Source of the DNA: Candidatus Poribacteria bacterium | Lineage (GTDB): Bacteria > Poribacteria > WGA-4E > PCPOR2b | Length of the DNA stretch: 43,740 bases | Direction: 5' to 3' | Assembly: GCA_022826645.1 (NCBI GenBank) | Contig: JAJDUM010000001.1 | Span: 1 to 43,740 of the forward strand | Notes under the pieces: model-generated | The model's input: only the letters and a program-made list of their open reading frames with translations | What the model was told of the DNA's origin: nothing | The model's database searches: none | Translations under genes and position numbers: made by a program | In this document: one piece after another, positions 15,802 to 25,080 of the stretch | Layout: the number at the start of each line of letters is the position of its first letter | Numbering within the stretch: position 1 is the stretch's first letter

Positions 15802-16602
15802 CTAATTTCCCGATGTTCCCTGACCAGTTTGGAGCACCTCTCCAACCAAAAACTTCTGTCGTTTTCCATCTGTATCTTTGAGTAGCAACCCACCATCCCG
15901 ATCGATCCCCTCCGTCCGACCTCGAAAGACGTTACCGGCAGTCTCAACCTGAATCCAATCACTGGAAAGATGCAACAGCCTGTTAGCGGTCTCAATAATC
16001 GAATCAGTTTCGCCACATATCAAATACAGATAATTTTCCTCAAGGCGATGCAGCATAGCTTGGAGAAGGAGGACACGCGAGATCTCCCGGCTACTTTCTA
16101 TTCTCAAAGAGGTAGCGGAAGCGCGTAGCTCCTCCGGCAAGTCTGCCCCTGTCGTATTGACATTGACCCCGAACCCCATGACGAAAAACGGCTGCCGATC
16201 TTGATCGTACTCTAACTCCGTCAAGACGCCGCTCACCTTTTTCCCCCGAATCAGCACGTCGTTGGGCCACTTGAGCCGTGTTGTAAGATCGGTCAACTCG
16301 TTGATCGCGGTCGCGATGGAAACCGCACCGATGAGATTAGGCAGCCCCACCTGATCCGCGCGGAGCCGGTGCCGCAGGATAACCGATGCAAGGAGGCTCG
16401 ATCCAAGCGGCGCATGCCACCTTCTGCCGTGCCGTCCCCGCCCTTGGGTCTGGCTCTCCGCCAAGATCAGTGTTCCCTCTTGCGCCCCGTCAATGCCGTA
16501 TTGGAGTGCCAAATCGTTCGTTGAGCCTACCTGATCGTAGATGTGGATCCGTCGCCCAACGGTTCGATTTCGCAGCCCGGATAGAATGTCGTCAGTTGTC
16601 AT
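15802..16602 (-). CDS. birA: Biotin-[acetyl-CoA-carboxylase] ligase
   Basis: Attaches biotin to the carrier domain of biotin enzymes through biotinyl-5'-AMP. The adenylate-binding GRGRHGRRW is at 54-62, the catalytic KWPNDV at 110-115 and the KVSGVLTE strand follows; a C-terminal SH3-like domain (WIQVETAGNVFRGRTEGI) is present. At 266 residues, starting almost at the catalytic domain (MTTDDILSGLRNRTVGRRIH), it lacks the N-terminal helix-turn-helix of bifunctional BirA, so it should not repress biotin genes directly. No clear Shine-Dalgarno precedes the ATG. bioA lies about 14 kb away in the same window. Confidence 0.92.
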   Translation of the reverse strand: MTTDDILSGLRNRTVGRRIHIYDQVGSTNDLALQYGIDGAQEGTLILAESQTQGRGRHGRRWHAPLGSSLLASVILRHRLRADQVGLPNLIGAVSIATAINELTDLTTRLKWPNDVLIRGKKVSGVLTELEYDQDRQPFFVMGFGVNVNTTGADLPEELRASATSLRIESSREISRVLLLQAMLHRLEENYLYLICGETDSIIETANRLLHLSSDWIQVETAGNVFRGRTEGIDRDGGLLLKDTDGKRQKFLVGEVLQTGQGTSGN

Positions 16603-16658
16603 TATGAATCATCATGGTATCACGCCCCGCAACGCGGTGTCAACGCCTAACTTTCCAC

Positions 16659-16687
16659 TTGACTTTGCCTTCCCGTTATCCTAAAAT
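16659..16687 (+). promoter_or_regulatory. Sigma70-type promoter upstream of ackA
   Basis: TTGACT at 16659-16664 and TAAAAT at 16682-16687 with a 17-base spacer. The start codon is 103 bases downstream. Confidence 0.55.
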
Positions 16688-16770
16688 TGACCCCATACCA
16701 ATCCAGTAAGGATGACGGAATTTTGCAACAGTTTATACGGTCAAGGGGTTCGACCGCCCATTGCGCACGG

Positions 16771-16787
16771 CGCATCACGCTTTACGC
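16771..16787 (+). repeat. 17-base leader motif shared with the 2-hydroxyacid dehydrogenase gene
   Basis: CGCATCACGCTTTACGC lies 3 bases before the ackA ATG. Fifteen of 17 bases match CGCATCACGTTTCACGC on the minus strand at 35976-35992, which lies immediately before the dehydrogenase Shine-Dalgarno. It may be a dispersed short repeat rather than a regulatory site. Confidence 0.4.
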
Positions 16788-16790
16788 CTC

Positions 16791-17990
16791 ATGTCCATAA
16801 TACTCACAATCAACGCCGGCAGTTCCTCCATTAAGTACCAATGCTTTGAGATGACGGACGAACTATGTCTGGCAAAGGGACAAATCGACCGACTGGGTTC
16901 CCCATCGCCAAGTCTGTCTTATGAACGGTATGATGGTGCCATATATCAAACCGATGTTCCAGCGATGGAGTATGAGGCGGTTTTTCCTTCGATCTTTGAG
17001 ACACTAATTGATGCAGAAAAGGGAGTCCTCCAAAATCTCAATGACATTATCGCCGTTGGACACCGCGTCGTCCATGGAGGGAGTCGCTTTGCCGAATCAG
17101 TCTTAATCACTCCCGAAGTTGAAACGGCGATTAATCAATGCGTTCCACTTGCTCCACTGCACAACCCGTATAACATAGGTGGTATCCGCGCCTGCCGCCA
17201 AGCGCTCCCAAATGCCGCACACGTCGCGGTATTCGACACGGCGTTCCACCAAACAATGCCAGATTACGCATATATGTACGCGCTGCCTTACTCCCTTTAT
17301 GACAGTCACGGCATTCGACGATACGGCTTTCACGGCACATCGCATCGATATGTCTCAGCGCGAGCGGCAGAAATCCTCGGACGCCCACCGACAGCGCTCA
17401 AGCTGATTACCTGTCATCTCGGAAATGGGTGTAGTATCACGGCGGTCAATCAGGGTAAGTCGGTTGATACCAGCATGGGACTAACACCACTTGAAGGTTT
17501 AATGATGGGAACACGGTCCGGCGACATTGATCCCGCGATCATTTTTCACCTGATGGAAGGAGGAGAGATGTCAGCGGACGAGATAAATCAGACCCTCAAC
17601 CGTGAGAGCGGCCTGCTTGGTATTTCTGGCGTTGCGTCAGATGTCCGAGACCTGTTTCGGGCAGTTTCCGAGGGCAATTCGCAAGCGGCACTTGCGCTGC
17701 AGATGTTTTCATATCGCGTGAAACAATATATCGGAAATTATGCGGCAGTTCTCGGCGGTTTAGATGCACTGGTTTTCACCGGAGGGATTGGCGAAAATGC
17801 CTCGTCCATCCGCACCGCAATCTGCGAGAATCTCGGGTTTCTGGGGATTCATCTTGATGAAGAGAAGAATCAGTCAGGCGAAGTGGAAAAGCCGATCCAT
17901 CAAGCAGACGCTCCTGTAAAGCTGCTTGTCATACCAACTAACGAGGAACTGATGATTGCCCGCGACACCCTGCGCCTTATCGAAGGATAG
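16791..17990 (+). CDS. ackA: Acetate kinase
   Basis: Interconverts acetate plus ATP and acetyl phosphate plus ADP. Family signatures are complete: ILTINAGSSSIKY at the N-terminus, VGHRVVHGGSRF, YGFHGTSHRYVS, a phosphate-binding segment running through GNGCSITAV and MMGTRSGDIDP, VFTGGIGENAS and the C-terminal TNEELMIARDT with the catalytic glutamate. Length 399 matches E. coli AckA (400). The ATG at 16791 aligns with the family start; an in-frame TTG ten codons earlier would add a non-conserved tail. No Shine-Dalgarno is visible. No pta neighbour is present. Confidence 0.95.
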   Translation: MSIILTINAGSSSIKYQCFEMTDELCLAKGQIDRLGSPSPSLSYERYDGAIYQTDVPAMEYEAVFPSIFETLIDAEKGVLQNLNDIIAVGHRVVHGGSRFAESVLITPEVETAINQCVPLAPLHNPYNIGGIRACRQALPNAAHVAVFDTAFHQTMPDYAYMYALPYSLYDSHGIRRYGFHGTSHRYVSARAAEILGRPPTALKLITCHLGNGCSITAVNQGKSVDTSMGLTPLEGLMMGTRSGDIDPAIIFHLMEGGEMSADEINQTLNRESGLLGISGVASDVRDLFRAVSEGNSQAALALQMFSYRVKQYIGNYAAVLGGLDALVFTGGIGENASSIRTAICENLGFLGIHLDEEKNQSGEVEKPIHQADAPVKLLVIPTNEELMIARDTLRLIEG

Positions 17991-18008
17991 CTCTTATCAG
18001 AAGGGGGC

Positions 18009-19070
18009 ATGGTAAGTATGGTTTCTATAAAACGTCGAAAATTTGCGGAAGCCCGTTTGATCCTCCTCTTTGTCAGTTCAATTTTATGTGGGCTGTTAAG
18101 TTTCTCTTCGGTGAGCCGTGCGAAACAGGGGAGATGGACTCAGAAAGCAGAGATGCCAACACCAAGGATGCAACTTGCAACCGCTGTCGTCAATGGTAAA
18201 ATTTATGCCATTGGTGGGCTGAATGGCGGTCCGCTATCGGCTGTGGAAGTATACGATCCACAGGGGGATATTTGGATAAAGAAAGCCGATATGTTAACAC
18301 CAAGAGGCGGAATTGCCGCGAGCGCGGTTGATGGTAAGATTTATGTGTTTGGCGGTCACAGAGTCGCTTTCGAGCCGCTTGACACCGTTCAGATGTACGA
18401 TCCGGGAAAAGACAAATGGACTCGAAAAAAGCGGATGCCGATACCGATAGACCGGATGACGACAAGCGTTGTCGAGGGACAGATTTATCTCATCGGTGGC
18501 TGGGATTTTCCCGATGATGTTTACGCAACCGTCTTTCAGTACAATCCTGGAGGAGACACTTGGACTCGGAAAGCGGATATGCCGACAGCAAGAGGTGGAC
18601 ACGCTGCGGTCGTATTTGAGGAAAAGATTTATGTCTTCGGAGGTGGGACCTTCAAAGAAACGACCCACGGCGGGATCCGGTATTTTGACGTTGTTGAAAT
18701 GTATGACCCCATTGAAGATCGGTGGACACGCAAACCCAAAATGCCTGTCCCAAACATTGGCTTAGGTGTCGAAACCGTCAATGGAAAGATCTACACCATC
18801 GGAGGAACCGCTTCAGATAACGTCAGCAGGCTCTCAAGGGTAGACATCTTTACCCCGAACGATGGTGTGTGGCTTGCGGAGGGCGGCACCCGGATTCCGT
18901 TAGCAAGAGGGGGCCTGTCAGTCTCTAAGGTAAATAATAAAATTTACGCCTTTGGTGGGGCTTCAGCACTTGGGGTGGTCCCGAAGGTAAACGAATACGA
19001 TCCTTCGGTGCTGAGTGTTTTCCCACAGAACAATCTTGCAACAATATGGGGAGCAATAAAGCGTGATTAG
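18009..19070 (+). CDS. Exported Kelch-repeat beta-propeller protein
   Basis: The N-terminus has a signal peptide with a basic start (SIKRRKFAEAR), hydrophobic core (LILLFVSSILCGLLSF) and likely cleavage after SRA near residue 38. About six Kelch motifs follow, each with GKIYAIGG-like strands and an EVYDP...W.KKADM pattern (for example at 58, 105, 152, 200, 257 and 305), making one propeller. Such proteins bind ligands or partners outside the cytoplasm; no catalytic residues are apparent. AGAAGGGGG precedes the ATG. It follows ackA by 18 bases and may be cotranscribed, with no obvious functional link. Confidence 0.85.
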   Translation: MVSMVSIKRRKFAEARLILLFVSSILCGLLSFSSVSRAKQGRWTQKAEMPTPRMQLATAVVNGKIYAIGGLNGGPLSAVEVYDPQGDIWIKKADMLTPRGGIAASAVDGKIYVFGGHRVAFEPLDTVQMYDPGKDKWTRKKRMPIPIDRMTTSVVEGQIYLIGGWDFPDDVYATVFQYNPGGDTWTRKADMPTARGGHAAVVFEEKIYVFGGGTFKETTHGGIRYFDVVEMYDPIEDRWTRKPKMPVPNIGLGVETVNGKIYTIGGTASDNVSRLSRVDIFTPNDGVWLAEGGTRIPLARGGLSVSKVNNKIYAFGGASALGVVPKVNEYDPSVLSVFPQNNLATIWGAIKRD

Positions 19071-19139
19071 CAACGCTTCCCTCTGGGCTTTGATACAATA
19101 ACTGGGTGGTCAAATACCCACACAATAAAGGAGATTCCT

Positions 19140-20000
19140 ATGAAAATTGGTTTACGTATACCGGGCACAGCGCGCGAGCTGCCCTTTGACGAGTTCTGCC
19201 GTTGGTGCGCCGATACCGGCTTTGACGCTGTCGATATAAGCAGCGTTACACCCGAAATTGTGGGCACAGCGAGGGACGCTGGCTTGGACATCGGTACGGT
19301 AGATATGCCGGGCACCGGCGACCTGTTAAGTGTTGATAAATCTCAGCAAGCAGCGGGGGCGGAAGCTGCAAAAGCTGCCATCCAAGCCGCAGCCGATAAC
19401 GATGTCAATCTCATGTTTTGTGTCTTCTCCCCAGCAGATCCAACTATTGGACGGGCGAAAGCCTTCGATCTGTGGAAGGAAACCGTCCCCCCCATTGCCG
19501 AATTTGCCGCGGATAACGGGGTTACGATTTCCGTCGAAGGTTATCCAGGTCCCTCACCCCACTGTCCCGCGCTCGGTTGTACCCCTGAAACGCTGCGAGC
19601 GATGTTCGTGGAATGCCCAAGAGGGCTCGGTGTGAATTATGATCCATCGCATTTAGTCCGCATCGACGTAGATTATCTACGGATGCTCAATGAATTTGCC
19701 GACCGGGTCGTGCATGTCCACGGCAAAGACACCGATTTTGATCAAGAGGCACTCTACCTCCACGGCAATCTGGGACCGAGTTTCCATCCCTCGCGCGGCT
19801 TTGGTGAGGACTGGTGGCGATATACCATCCCCGGCGATGGTGTTGTCGATTGGCTCAAAGTTGTTCAACGGCTTGAGGATGCAGGCTTCGACGGGATCGT
19901 CAGCGTTGAGCTCGAAGACTATCGCTACTGGAAGACTTGGGAGTTAGAATCCGATGGGTTAAGGCGCTCACAGGAATACCTCGCACAGTATGTACGATAG
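19140..20000 (+). CDS. Sugar phosphate isomerase/epimerase (AP-endonuclease-2-type TIM barrel)
   Basis: 286 residues with the xylose-isomerase-like barrel: MKIGLRIPG strand, FDEFCRWCADTGFDAVDIS, metal ligands in VEGYPG, NYDPSHL, VHVHGKD and SVELED, and a GDGVVDWLKVVQRL segment typical of the family. Substrate not predictable; members isomerise or epimerise sugars and inositol derivatives. AAAGGAG lies 7 bases before the ATG. Preceded by a short hairpin-like stretch and followed by a perfect 28-base palindrome. Confidence 0.8.
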   Translation: MKIGLRIPGTARELPFDEFCRWCADTGFDAVDISSVTPEIVGTARDAGLDIGTVDMPGTGDLLSVDKSQQAAGAEAAKAAIQAAADNDVNLMFCVFSPADPTIGRAKAFDLWKETVPPIAEFAADNGVTISVEGYPGPSPHCPALGCTPETLRAMFVECPRGLGVNYDPSHLVRIDVDYLRMLNEFADRVVHVHGKDTDFDQEALYLHGNLGPSFHPSRGFGEDWWRYTIPGDGVVDWLKVVQRLEDAGFDGIVSVELEDYRYWKTWELESDGLRRSQEYLAQYVR

Positions 20001-20052
20001 CACCCCGTAACACCAATAAGGGATACGCATAACAACAATGATTGCAACCTAA

Positions 20053-20080
20053 GTAGGGAACGCAGATCTGCGTTCCCTAC
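20053..20080. repeat. Perfect 28-base palindrome
   Basis: Arm GTAGGGAACGCAGA at 20053-20066 is followed directly by its exact complement TCTGCGTTCCCTAC at 20067-20080. A diverged copy of identical length lies at 29336-29363. No T-run follows, so it is a dispersed repeat rather than a simple terminator. Confidence 0.75.
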
Positions 20081-20173
20081 CTACATTTACCGAATGCCTC
20101 CCTTTTTGATTATAGAACAATAGCGTCGTCCCAAAGAACCGCCGATAACCGCACTGAAGAAAGGAAGGATACG

Positions 20174-21292
20174 ATGATCATCGACTCTCACGCATACTGC
20201 TTTGAACCGGCAGATAGCCCACGCGGATATAGTAGTAGCGAAGAACATCTTAAGTGGGTACAGGCATCGCATGCGGTGCACCATCAGCCAGCGTTTCGGA
20301 TTCGTGACCGCGCCCCCGGTCCCTCAGATGTCCTCGCCCCCGAAGGTCGTCGCGATCTGTCCAACCTTCCCGACCTACGATTTCGGATTAACCATCCACG
20401 CGGTAGGGTCGTCTGGAATTATGAGGGTGAGGAATACACCAAACATTTCTATCCCCCAAATTTGCGAAGCTGTGAATTCACGCCTTTCAGCTTGAATGCC
20501 GAGATGGATTATGCGGATGTAGATATGGCACTCCTCCATACGAACCCAATGCTGGGTCGAGACAGTGCTTATCAGGCGGAATGTGTGGAGCGGTTTCCCG
20601 ATCGTCTCCGCTCGATGACACATGTAGATGAATGGCGTATCCGTGATGAGATGGATACCGTCATTGATGCAGTCACCACCGCTATCACTGTGCACGGGTT
20701 GCACGCTATCAAGTTTAATCCGCTGACCTACATCGTCAGTCCCGACCCGTGGGACGATGGCGTCTACCGCCCATTCTGGGAAGCGGTTACCTCCCTCGGC
20801 GTCCCTATATTCTTCACACTGGGCAGCGGACCAAAGGCGGACCAATTCACACTCTCTGACATTGAACAGCAAGAGGGCTATCTGAACGAACTTCGCATCC
20901 TGATGCGATGGATGGACCGTTATCCGGAGACCATTTGCAGCATCACTCACGGCTTCCCTTGGCGCGCTTTTCTGGATGGGGACCGCATCACGCTGCCAGA
21001 AGCCATCTGGGAACCGTTCCAAAACCCAAATCTCAGTTTGGAGGTGTGCTTTCCCGTCCGAATCGGTGACATCTTCGATTATCCCTATCGAGAGATCTGG
21101 TCCACCCTCGAAGCAATGGTTGAGCACATCGGCGCGAACCATCTGCTCTGGGGAACAGATATGCCGTTCCAAAACCGCTTTTGCACGTACCGCCAGTCCC
21201 GTCACTGGATTGAGAGATACTGCACTTTCCTAACCTCCGATGACTTAGCGATGATAATGGGTGGCACTGTGGCACGTATTCTTGGGCTCTGA
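20174..21292 (+). CDS. Amidohydrolase family protein (amidohydrolase_2 type)
   Basis: Metal-dependent hydrolase or decarboxylase of 372 residues. The N-terminal MIIDSHAYCF holds the first metal site (a D-x-H-x-Y variant in place of D-x-H-x-H), IKFNPLTYIV and ICSITHGFPW are barrel strands with candidate ligands, and HLLWGTDMPF is the conserved C-terminal aspartate motif. The missing second histidine at the N-terminus is unusual and could change metal binding. GAAAGGAAGG precedes the ATG. Substrate unknown. Confidence 0.75.
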   Translation: MIIDSHAYCFEPADSPRGYSSSEEHLKWVQASHAVHHQPAFRIRDRAPGPSDVLAPEGRRDLSNLPDLRFRINHPRGRVVWNYEGEEYTKHFYPPNLRSCEFTPFSLNAEMDYADVDMALLHTNPMLGRDSAYQAECVERFPDRLRSMTHVDEWRIRDEMDTVIDAVTTAITVHGLHAIKFNPLTYIVSPDPWDDGVYRPFWEAVTSLGVPIFFTLGSGPKADQFTLSDIEQQEGYLNELRILMRWMDRYPETICSITHGFPWRAFLDGDRITLPEAIWEPFQNPNLSLEVCFPVRIGDIFDYPYREIWSTLEAMVEHIGANHLLWGTDMPFQNRFCTYRQSRHWIERYCTFLTSDDLAMIMGGTVARILGL

Positions 21293-21386
21293 AGACGGAG
21301 GTAGGATCGCTGCTATCGCCATATTCGTGGAAGCCCATACAGCGACAATCTTTATCGCTGAAATGGGAAAATTGGTATTCTGTCCT

Positions 21387-23528
21387 ATGCGCTATCTTCT
21401 GAGCGTCACCTCAACCCCAATCTCGGTCAAAGCAATCCTTCCCTTCCTTCTAAGTCTCTTGTCAACCGTGTTCTATAATCTGGTTCATGCACAAACAGAG
21501 CCAGAACTGGTCGAGCTTGAGGAGATCGTCGTCACTCCCGGTAAGTTCACCGTTCAAAGTGGAACAGATGCAAGTCTCTCACTATCGAAGGAAGGGATAG
21601 AGCTGTTTCCACTAATTGACAACGATGTTTTCCGTGCCGCCCATATCTTTCCCGGCGTAACCGCCAACGATTTCAATGCAAGGTTTAATTTGCGAGGCGG
21701 CGAGAAGGACGAAATTGTTGTGCGATTGGACGGGATGGAACTGTTTGAACCGTATCACCTACAAGATTTTGGTGGAGCAATCTCCATCATCGACCTCGGA
21801 GTCATTCGCCGCGCGGATCTGTTGATGGGAGGCTTCCCCGCGGAATACGGCGATAAGATGTCGGGCGCCTTCGATATTACCGCAAAGACGGGGAATAGGG
21901 AGAGGTTCGCCATGAATGTGGGGGTTGACCTGATCAACGCACATGCCTTGTTGGAGGGTCCCCTATCGGACAAAGGCTCATGGCTCGTTTCAGCACGGCG
22001 CGGCTACGTTGATCTGATCCTTGCGCTGATGGATGCTGATGAAGACCTCCGACCGCAGTATGCAGATCTCTACAGCAAAATCTCCTACGACCTAACCGAT
22101 AAGGATAAACTCACCTTTAACGCACTCTACGCTTGGGACGACAACTTCATTGATGCGGACAATGACGCAGATGATCTTGATTCGACCTATCACAATGCGA
22201 TGTTCTGGACGAAATGGCGGCATTTCTACAACGAGTCGGTCTGGTCAGATCTGTTCATCTTCAACAATCTAGCGACCCAAGATCGCCGGGTAGGGCGGTC
22301 TGGGAATTATTGGGGGCGTCGTAGCGGGTTGGTGTATGATAGTGTGGATAAACGGGATTTCGGCTTTCTCGGTGCGAAGGGGGAATTGACTGCACACCTG
22401 AGAGAAACCCACACGATTCGGGGCGGATTGGAATGGCGTTGGTCTAGGGTGGAATATGATTATGTCGTTCGTCACCAGCAACAGATCACAAGGCAGTTTA
22501 TCTTGAGCCGTTGCCCGCTTTGCACCTTTGGGACTAGTGCGAAAGTTGACGGCAGCGGCTCACAGATCAAGGGATACTTGCAAGATGAATGGCAATTTCA
22601 TCCCAAGCTGGCACTTAACATTGGCGGACGCTATCTGTTCCAAGATTATCGCCGTAACGATATTCAAAGATATGAGATCAGTCCACGAATCGCATTGGCA
22701 GTCAAGCCCATCGAAAACCTGACGTTGCGGGCAGCGTGGGGGCTTTACCACCAACCGATTGACCTGATGACGATTCCTGTCGAGACGTTCGTCACAGATG
22801 TCGGCAGGGCGGGTCAAGCAATACACTATATCATCGGGGCGGAATACGCTTCCGGTAAGAATTTTATGGTTCGGGCGGAGGGTTATTACAAAGTGCTAAC
22901 CAATCTCGCCGGGCAGATTCAAGATTTCGGAAGGCAAGCCCAGATTATTGCGCCCGCTGATTCGGGACACGCAAAGGGGTTTGACCTCTTTAGTGCGTAC
23001 GCGTTATCGGAACGGCTGACGGGGAGTTTGGGGTATGCGTTTTTGATTACCAAAGCAAGCGAGGATGACCTGATGTATGATCGCCCCCTATTCGGTGAGG
23101 AATTCTATCGGGATTTTGACCAACGCCATACAATTACCCTCAATGGCAGCTATCAGATCGCTTTGCGTTGGCACCTACACCTCTCATGGCGCTTCCATAC
23201 CGGTAATCCGACGACACCGCTGGAACATACGTTGGTTCGTCATTCTGACGGTCACGCAGACTGCGAACGGGAATTTGGGGAGTACAACACCGACCGGTTG
23301 CCCCCATATCATAGCCTCGACTTGAGGCTTACAAAAACCAGCGAATACAAGAGTTGGACACTCAACTGGTATGTTCAGATCTTAAACCTATACAACAGAT
23401 CAAATGTGCATGAGCGGGTGTTCAGTGAAATTCTAGACGAAACAACAGGAGAGCTTACCGGCTGTGAAGTGAGTGACGAACCGCTGTTTCCGATTCTACC
23501 GACGCTGGGCGTGAGTGCGACGTTTTAG
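21387..23528 (+). CDS. TonB-dependent outer-membrane receptor
   Basis: Imports a ligand across the outer membrane with energy from TonB. A signal peptide is followed by a TonB-box-like ELEEIVVTPG and a plug domain (FRAAHIFPGVTAND, FNLRGGEKDEIVVRLDGMEL, GGFPAEYGDKMSGAFDITAKTG), then a beta-barrel of about 500 residues ending in the outer-membrane signature aromatic F. The start is uncertain: ATG 21387 gives the cleanest signal peptide (MRYLLSV...YNLVHAQ), ATG 21363 would add eight residues, and further upstream the frame overlaps the amidohydrolase. No Shine-Dalgarno decides it. No SusD partner is present. Ligand unknown. Confidence 0.88.
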   Translation: MRYLLSVTSTPISVKAILPFLLSLLSTVFYNLVHAQTEPELVELEEIVVTPGKFTVQSGTDASLSLSKEGIELFPLIDNDVFRAAHIFPGVTANDFNARFNLRGGEKDEIVVRLDGMELFEPYHLQDFGGAISIIDLGVIRRADLLMGGFPAEYGDKMSGAFDITAKTGNRERFAMNVGVDLINAHALLEGPLSDKGSWLVSARRGYVDLILALMDADEDLRPQYADLYSKISYDLTDKDKLTFNALYAWDDNFIDADNDADDLDSTYHNAMFWTKWRHFYNESVWSDLFIFNNLATQDRRVGRSGNYWGRRSGLVYDSVDKRDFGFLGAKGELTAHLRETHTIRGGLEWRWSRVEYDYVVRHQQQITRQFILSRCPLCTFGTSAKVDGSGSQIKGYLQDEWQFHPKLALNIGGRYLFQDYRRNDIQRYEISPRIALAVKPIENLTLRAAWGLYHQPIDLMTIPVETFVTDVGRAGQAIHYIIGAEYASGKNFMVRAEGYYKVLTNLAGQIQDFGRQAQIIAPADSGHAKGFDLFSAYALSERLTGSLGYAFLITKASEDDLMYDRPLFGEEFYRDFDQRHTITLNGSYQIALRWHLHLSWRFHTGNPTTPLEHTLVRHSDGHADCEREFGEYNTDRLPPYHSLDLRLTKTSEYKSWTLNWYVQILNLYNRSNVHERVFSEILDETTGELTGCEVSDEPLFPILPTLGVSATF

Positions 23529-23529
23529 G

Positions 23530-23547
23530 GTGGATTGACAAATCCAC
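23530..23547. repeat. Short hairpin after the TonB receptor gene
   Basis: GTGGATT at 23530-23536, loop GACA, AATCCAC at 23541-23547. It starts just after the stop codon; no T-run follows, so termination is possible but not shown. Confidence 0.5.
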
Positions 23548-23590
23548 TACACAGATACTCAGCACATTGCGCTATAGTCTGGGTATTTAT

Positions 23591-23614
23591 GGCTTGGATA
23601 TGTCTATCCAAGCC
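23591..23614. repeat. Perfect 10-bp hairpin
   Basis: GGCTTGGATA at 23591-23600, loop TGTC, TATCCAAGCC at 23605-23614, in the gap between the TonB receptor and rhodanese genes. Likely a dispersed palindromic repeat. Confidence 0.55.
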
Positions 23615-23777
23615 GAGCGGTGAGTGGCTTGCCACAATTTATTTGACGAAGTACTAGAGAGTGTATAATGCTTGACATCTCTCAATCACTTTGATTATAA
23701 TTGGAAAATTATAAACACGAAGCAGCACCCATCGTTTTGAATTCATAACTATATGATATTATTCAAGGAGAGAACTG

Positions 23778-24221
23778 ATGCTGAACAGTGTCAGAAAAGC
23801 ACTACAAGAACTCTTCAATAGGAACGGAACCTCCTCGATCAAAGGTCGTGTGCCCCGATCCGCACCAAGTGCCGAAGAAGCAATCATCCCTTTTAATCCT
23901 GCCGAACACGCAATCCACCCTCAGAACCTCAAGCGGCTGATAGATAGCGGTCATGATATTATTTTATTAGATGTACGCGAAGCGTGGGAGTACGAAATTG
24001 TGCACCTTAAAGATGCAAAGCAGATGCCCTTCGGAGAGCTACCGCAACAGGCAGCTCTACTGAACCCTTACGCTGAAATCGTTGTATATTGCCATAAAGG
24101 GATGCGCAGCTTGGATGCGGTGCATCTGCTACAGCAGCTTGGATTTAAGCGGGTCAAAAGTTTGGTTGGCGGTATTGATCGGTGGGCAAGGGAAATTGAT
24201 ACCGAGCTTCAGAGATATTAG
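23778..24221 (+). CDS. Rhodanese-domain protein
   Basis: Single rhodanese domain (about 45-147) of a 147-residue protein: IILLDVREAWEYEIVHLKDA with the CDC25-like LDVRE motif, and the active-site loop CHKGMR starting at C105, then the GGIDRWAREID end. Rhodaneses carry a persulfide on this cysteine and transfer sulfur to acceptors. The 45-residue N-terminal extension (basic, low-complexity, RNGTSSIKGRVPRSAP) has no recognised domain. CAAGGAGAG precedes the ATG. It converges on the next minus-strand gene, with 19 bases between stops. Confidence 0.9.
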   Translation: MLNSVRKALQELFNRNGTSSIKGRVPRSAPSAEEAIIPFNPAEHAIHPQNLKRLIDSGHDIILLDVREAWEYEIVHLKDAKQMPFGELPQQAALLNPYAEIVVYCHKGMRSLDAVHLLQQLGFKRVKSLVGGIDRWAREIDTELQRY

Positions 24222-24240
24222 CCTCTTGAGCACGTGATTT

Positions 24241-25080
24241 TCATGCATTGATGGCTTCTATCTTTTCGCGCAGGAAGGCGACGCACCCGTCCACCTCTGC
24301 TTCACTGAGGCCATGAAGAACTATCGGGATATCGGGATCAACATCGTTAAGCAACGACAGGTATTGATCATAATCTAAAAGCCCCTTTCCCGCAGCAAGA
24401 TGCCCCGCTTCACCATCCCGGTCCAGGTCTTTCGCGTGTGCAAAAGCGATGTGCTCACCGAGCAAGGCGAAGGCCTCATCAAGCATTTCACGCATACGCG
24501 GCAATTCCCCGGCATGAAAGATGTTAGCACCGTCCATCACTACCTTCAGATAGGGAGAGCCGATCTGTTCAATTATGCGACGGGCTTTTATTGCAGAATC
24601 AACCACGTTGGCAACTTCCGGCTCAAAGGCGAGGGTAACTTGGTATTCTTCAGCGACCTCTACAGCTTGACGCATTGAAACGACTAAATCTTCCCACGCC
24701 TCTGGGGTGTCATTGTCTGGGTGTCGCCGCCACATATTATCGGGGTCTCGCGAACCAGTGCATAGCGTAATCACCGACGTACCCAACCGTTCACAAGCCG
24801 CTGCCAATACACGTAGGTTGCGAAGTCCATCGGCGCGCCGCTGCACATCGGGATGAATCATGTTATAAGTTCCACCAAGCGCAGTCATTGCGATGCTGCG
24901 CGCACTCATTTCTTCACGGACCTTATCACATAAGTCCTCATCAATACGCGTTGGCATTTTAGTCACACCGGCACTCGAGAGGTTAAACTGCATACAGCTA
25001 ATACCATGGTTTACAACGGCATCCAACGCTTCTTCCAACGTCGCCCGGTCAAAGGTTCCAGACATAATTCCAATCTGCAT
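24241..25080 (-). CDS. Sugar phosphate isomerase/epimerase (xylose-isomerase-like TIM barrel)
   Basis: 279 residues, same fold as the gene at 19140 but a distinct subfamily: MQIGIMSGTFDR, HGISCMQFNLSSAGV, TLAFEPEV with a metal glutamate, VVMDGANIFH, FAHAKDLD and IVLHGLSEAEVDG. GAGGAGGGG lies 6-8 bases before the ATG. Function beyond family is not predictable. Confidence 0.8.
   Translation of the reverse strand: MQIGIMSGTFDRATLEEALDAVVNHGISCMQFNLSSAGVTKMPTRIDEDLCDKVREEMSARSIAMTALGGTYNMIHPDVQRRADGLRNLRVLAAACERLGTSVITLCTGSRDPDNMWRRHPDNDTPEAWEDLVVSMRQAVEVAEEYQVTLAFEPEVANVVDSAIKARRIIEQIGSPYLKVVMDGANIFHAGELPRMREMLDEAFALLGEHIAFAHAKDLDRDGEAGHLAAGKGLLDYDQYLSLLNDVDPDIPIVLHGLSEAEVDGCVAFLREKIEAINA

Noticed and set aside
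20375..21205. 276-residue minus-strand frame
   Set aside because: Antisense shadow of the amidohydrolase gene, with no recognisable motif and no ribosome site.
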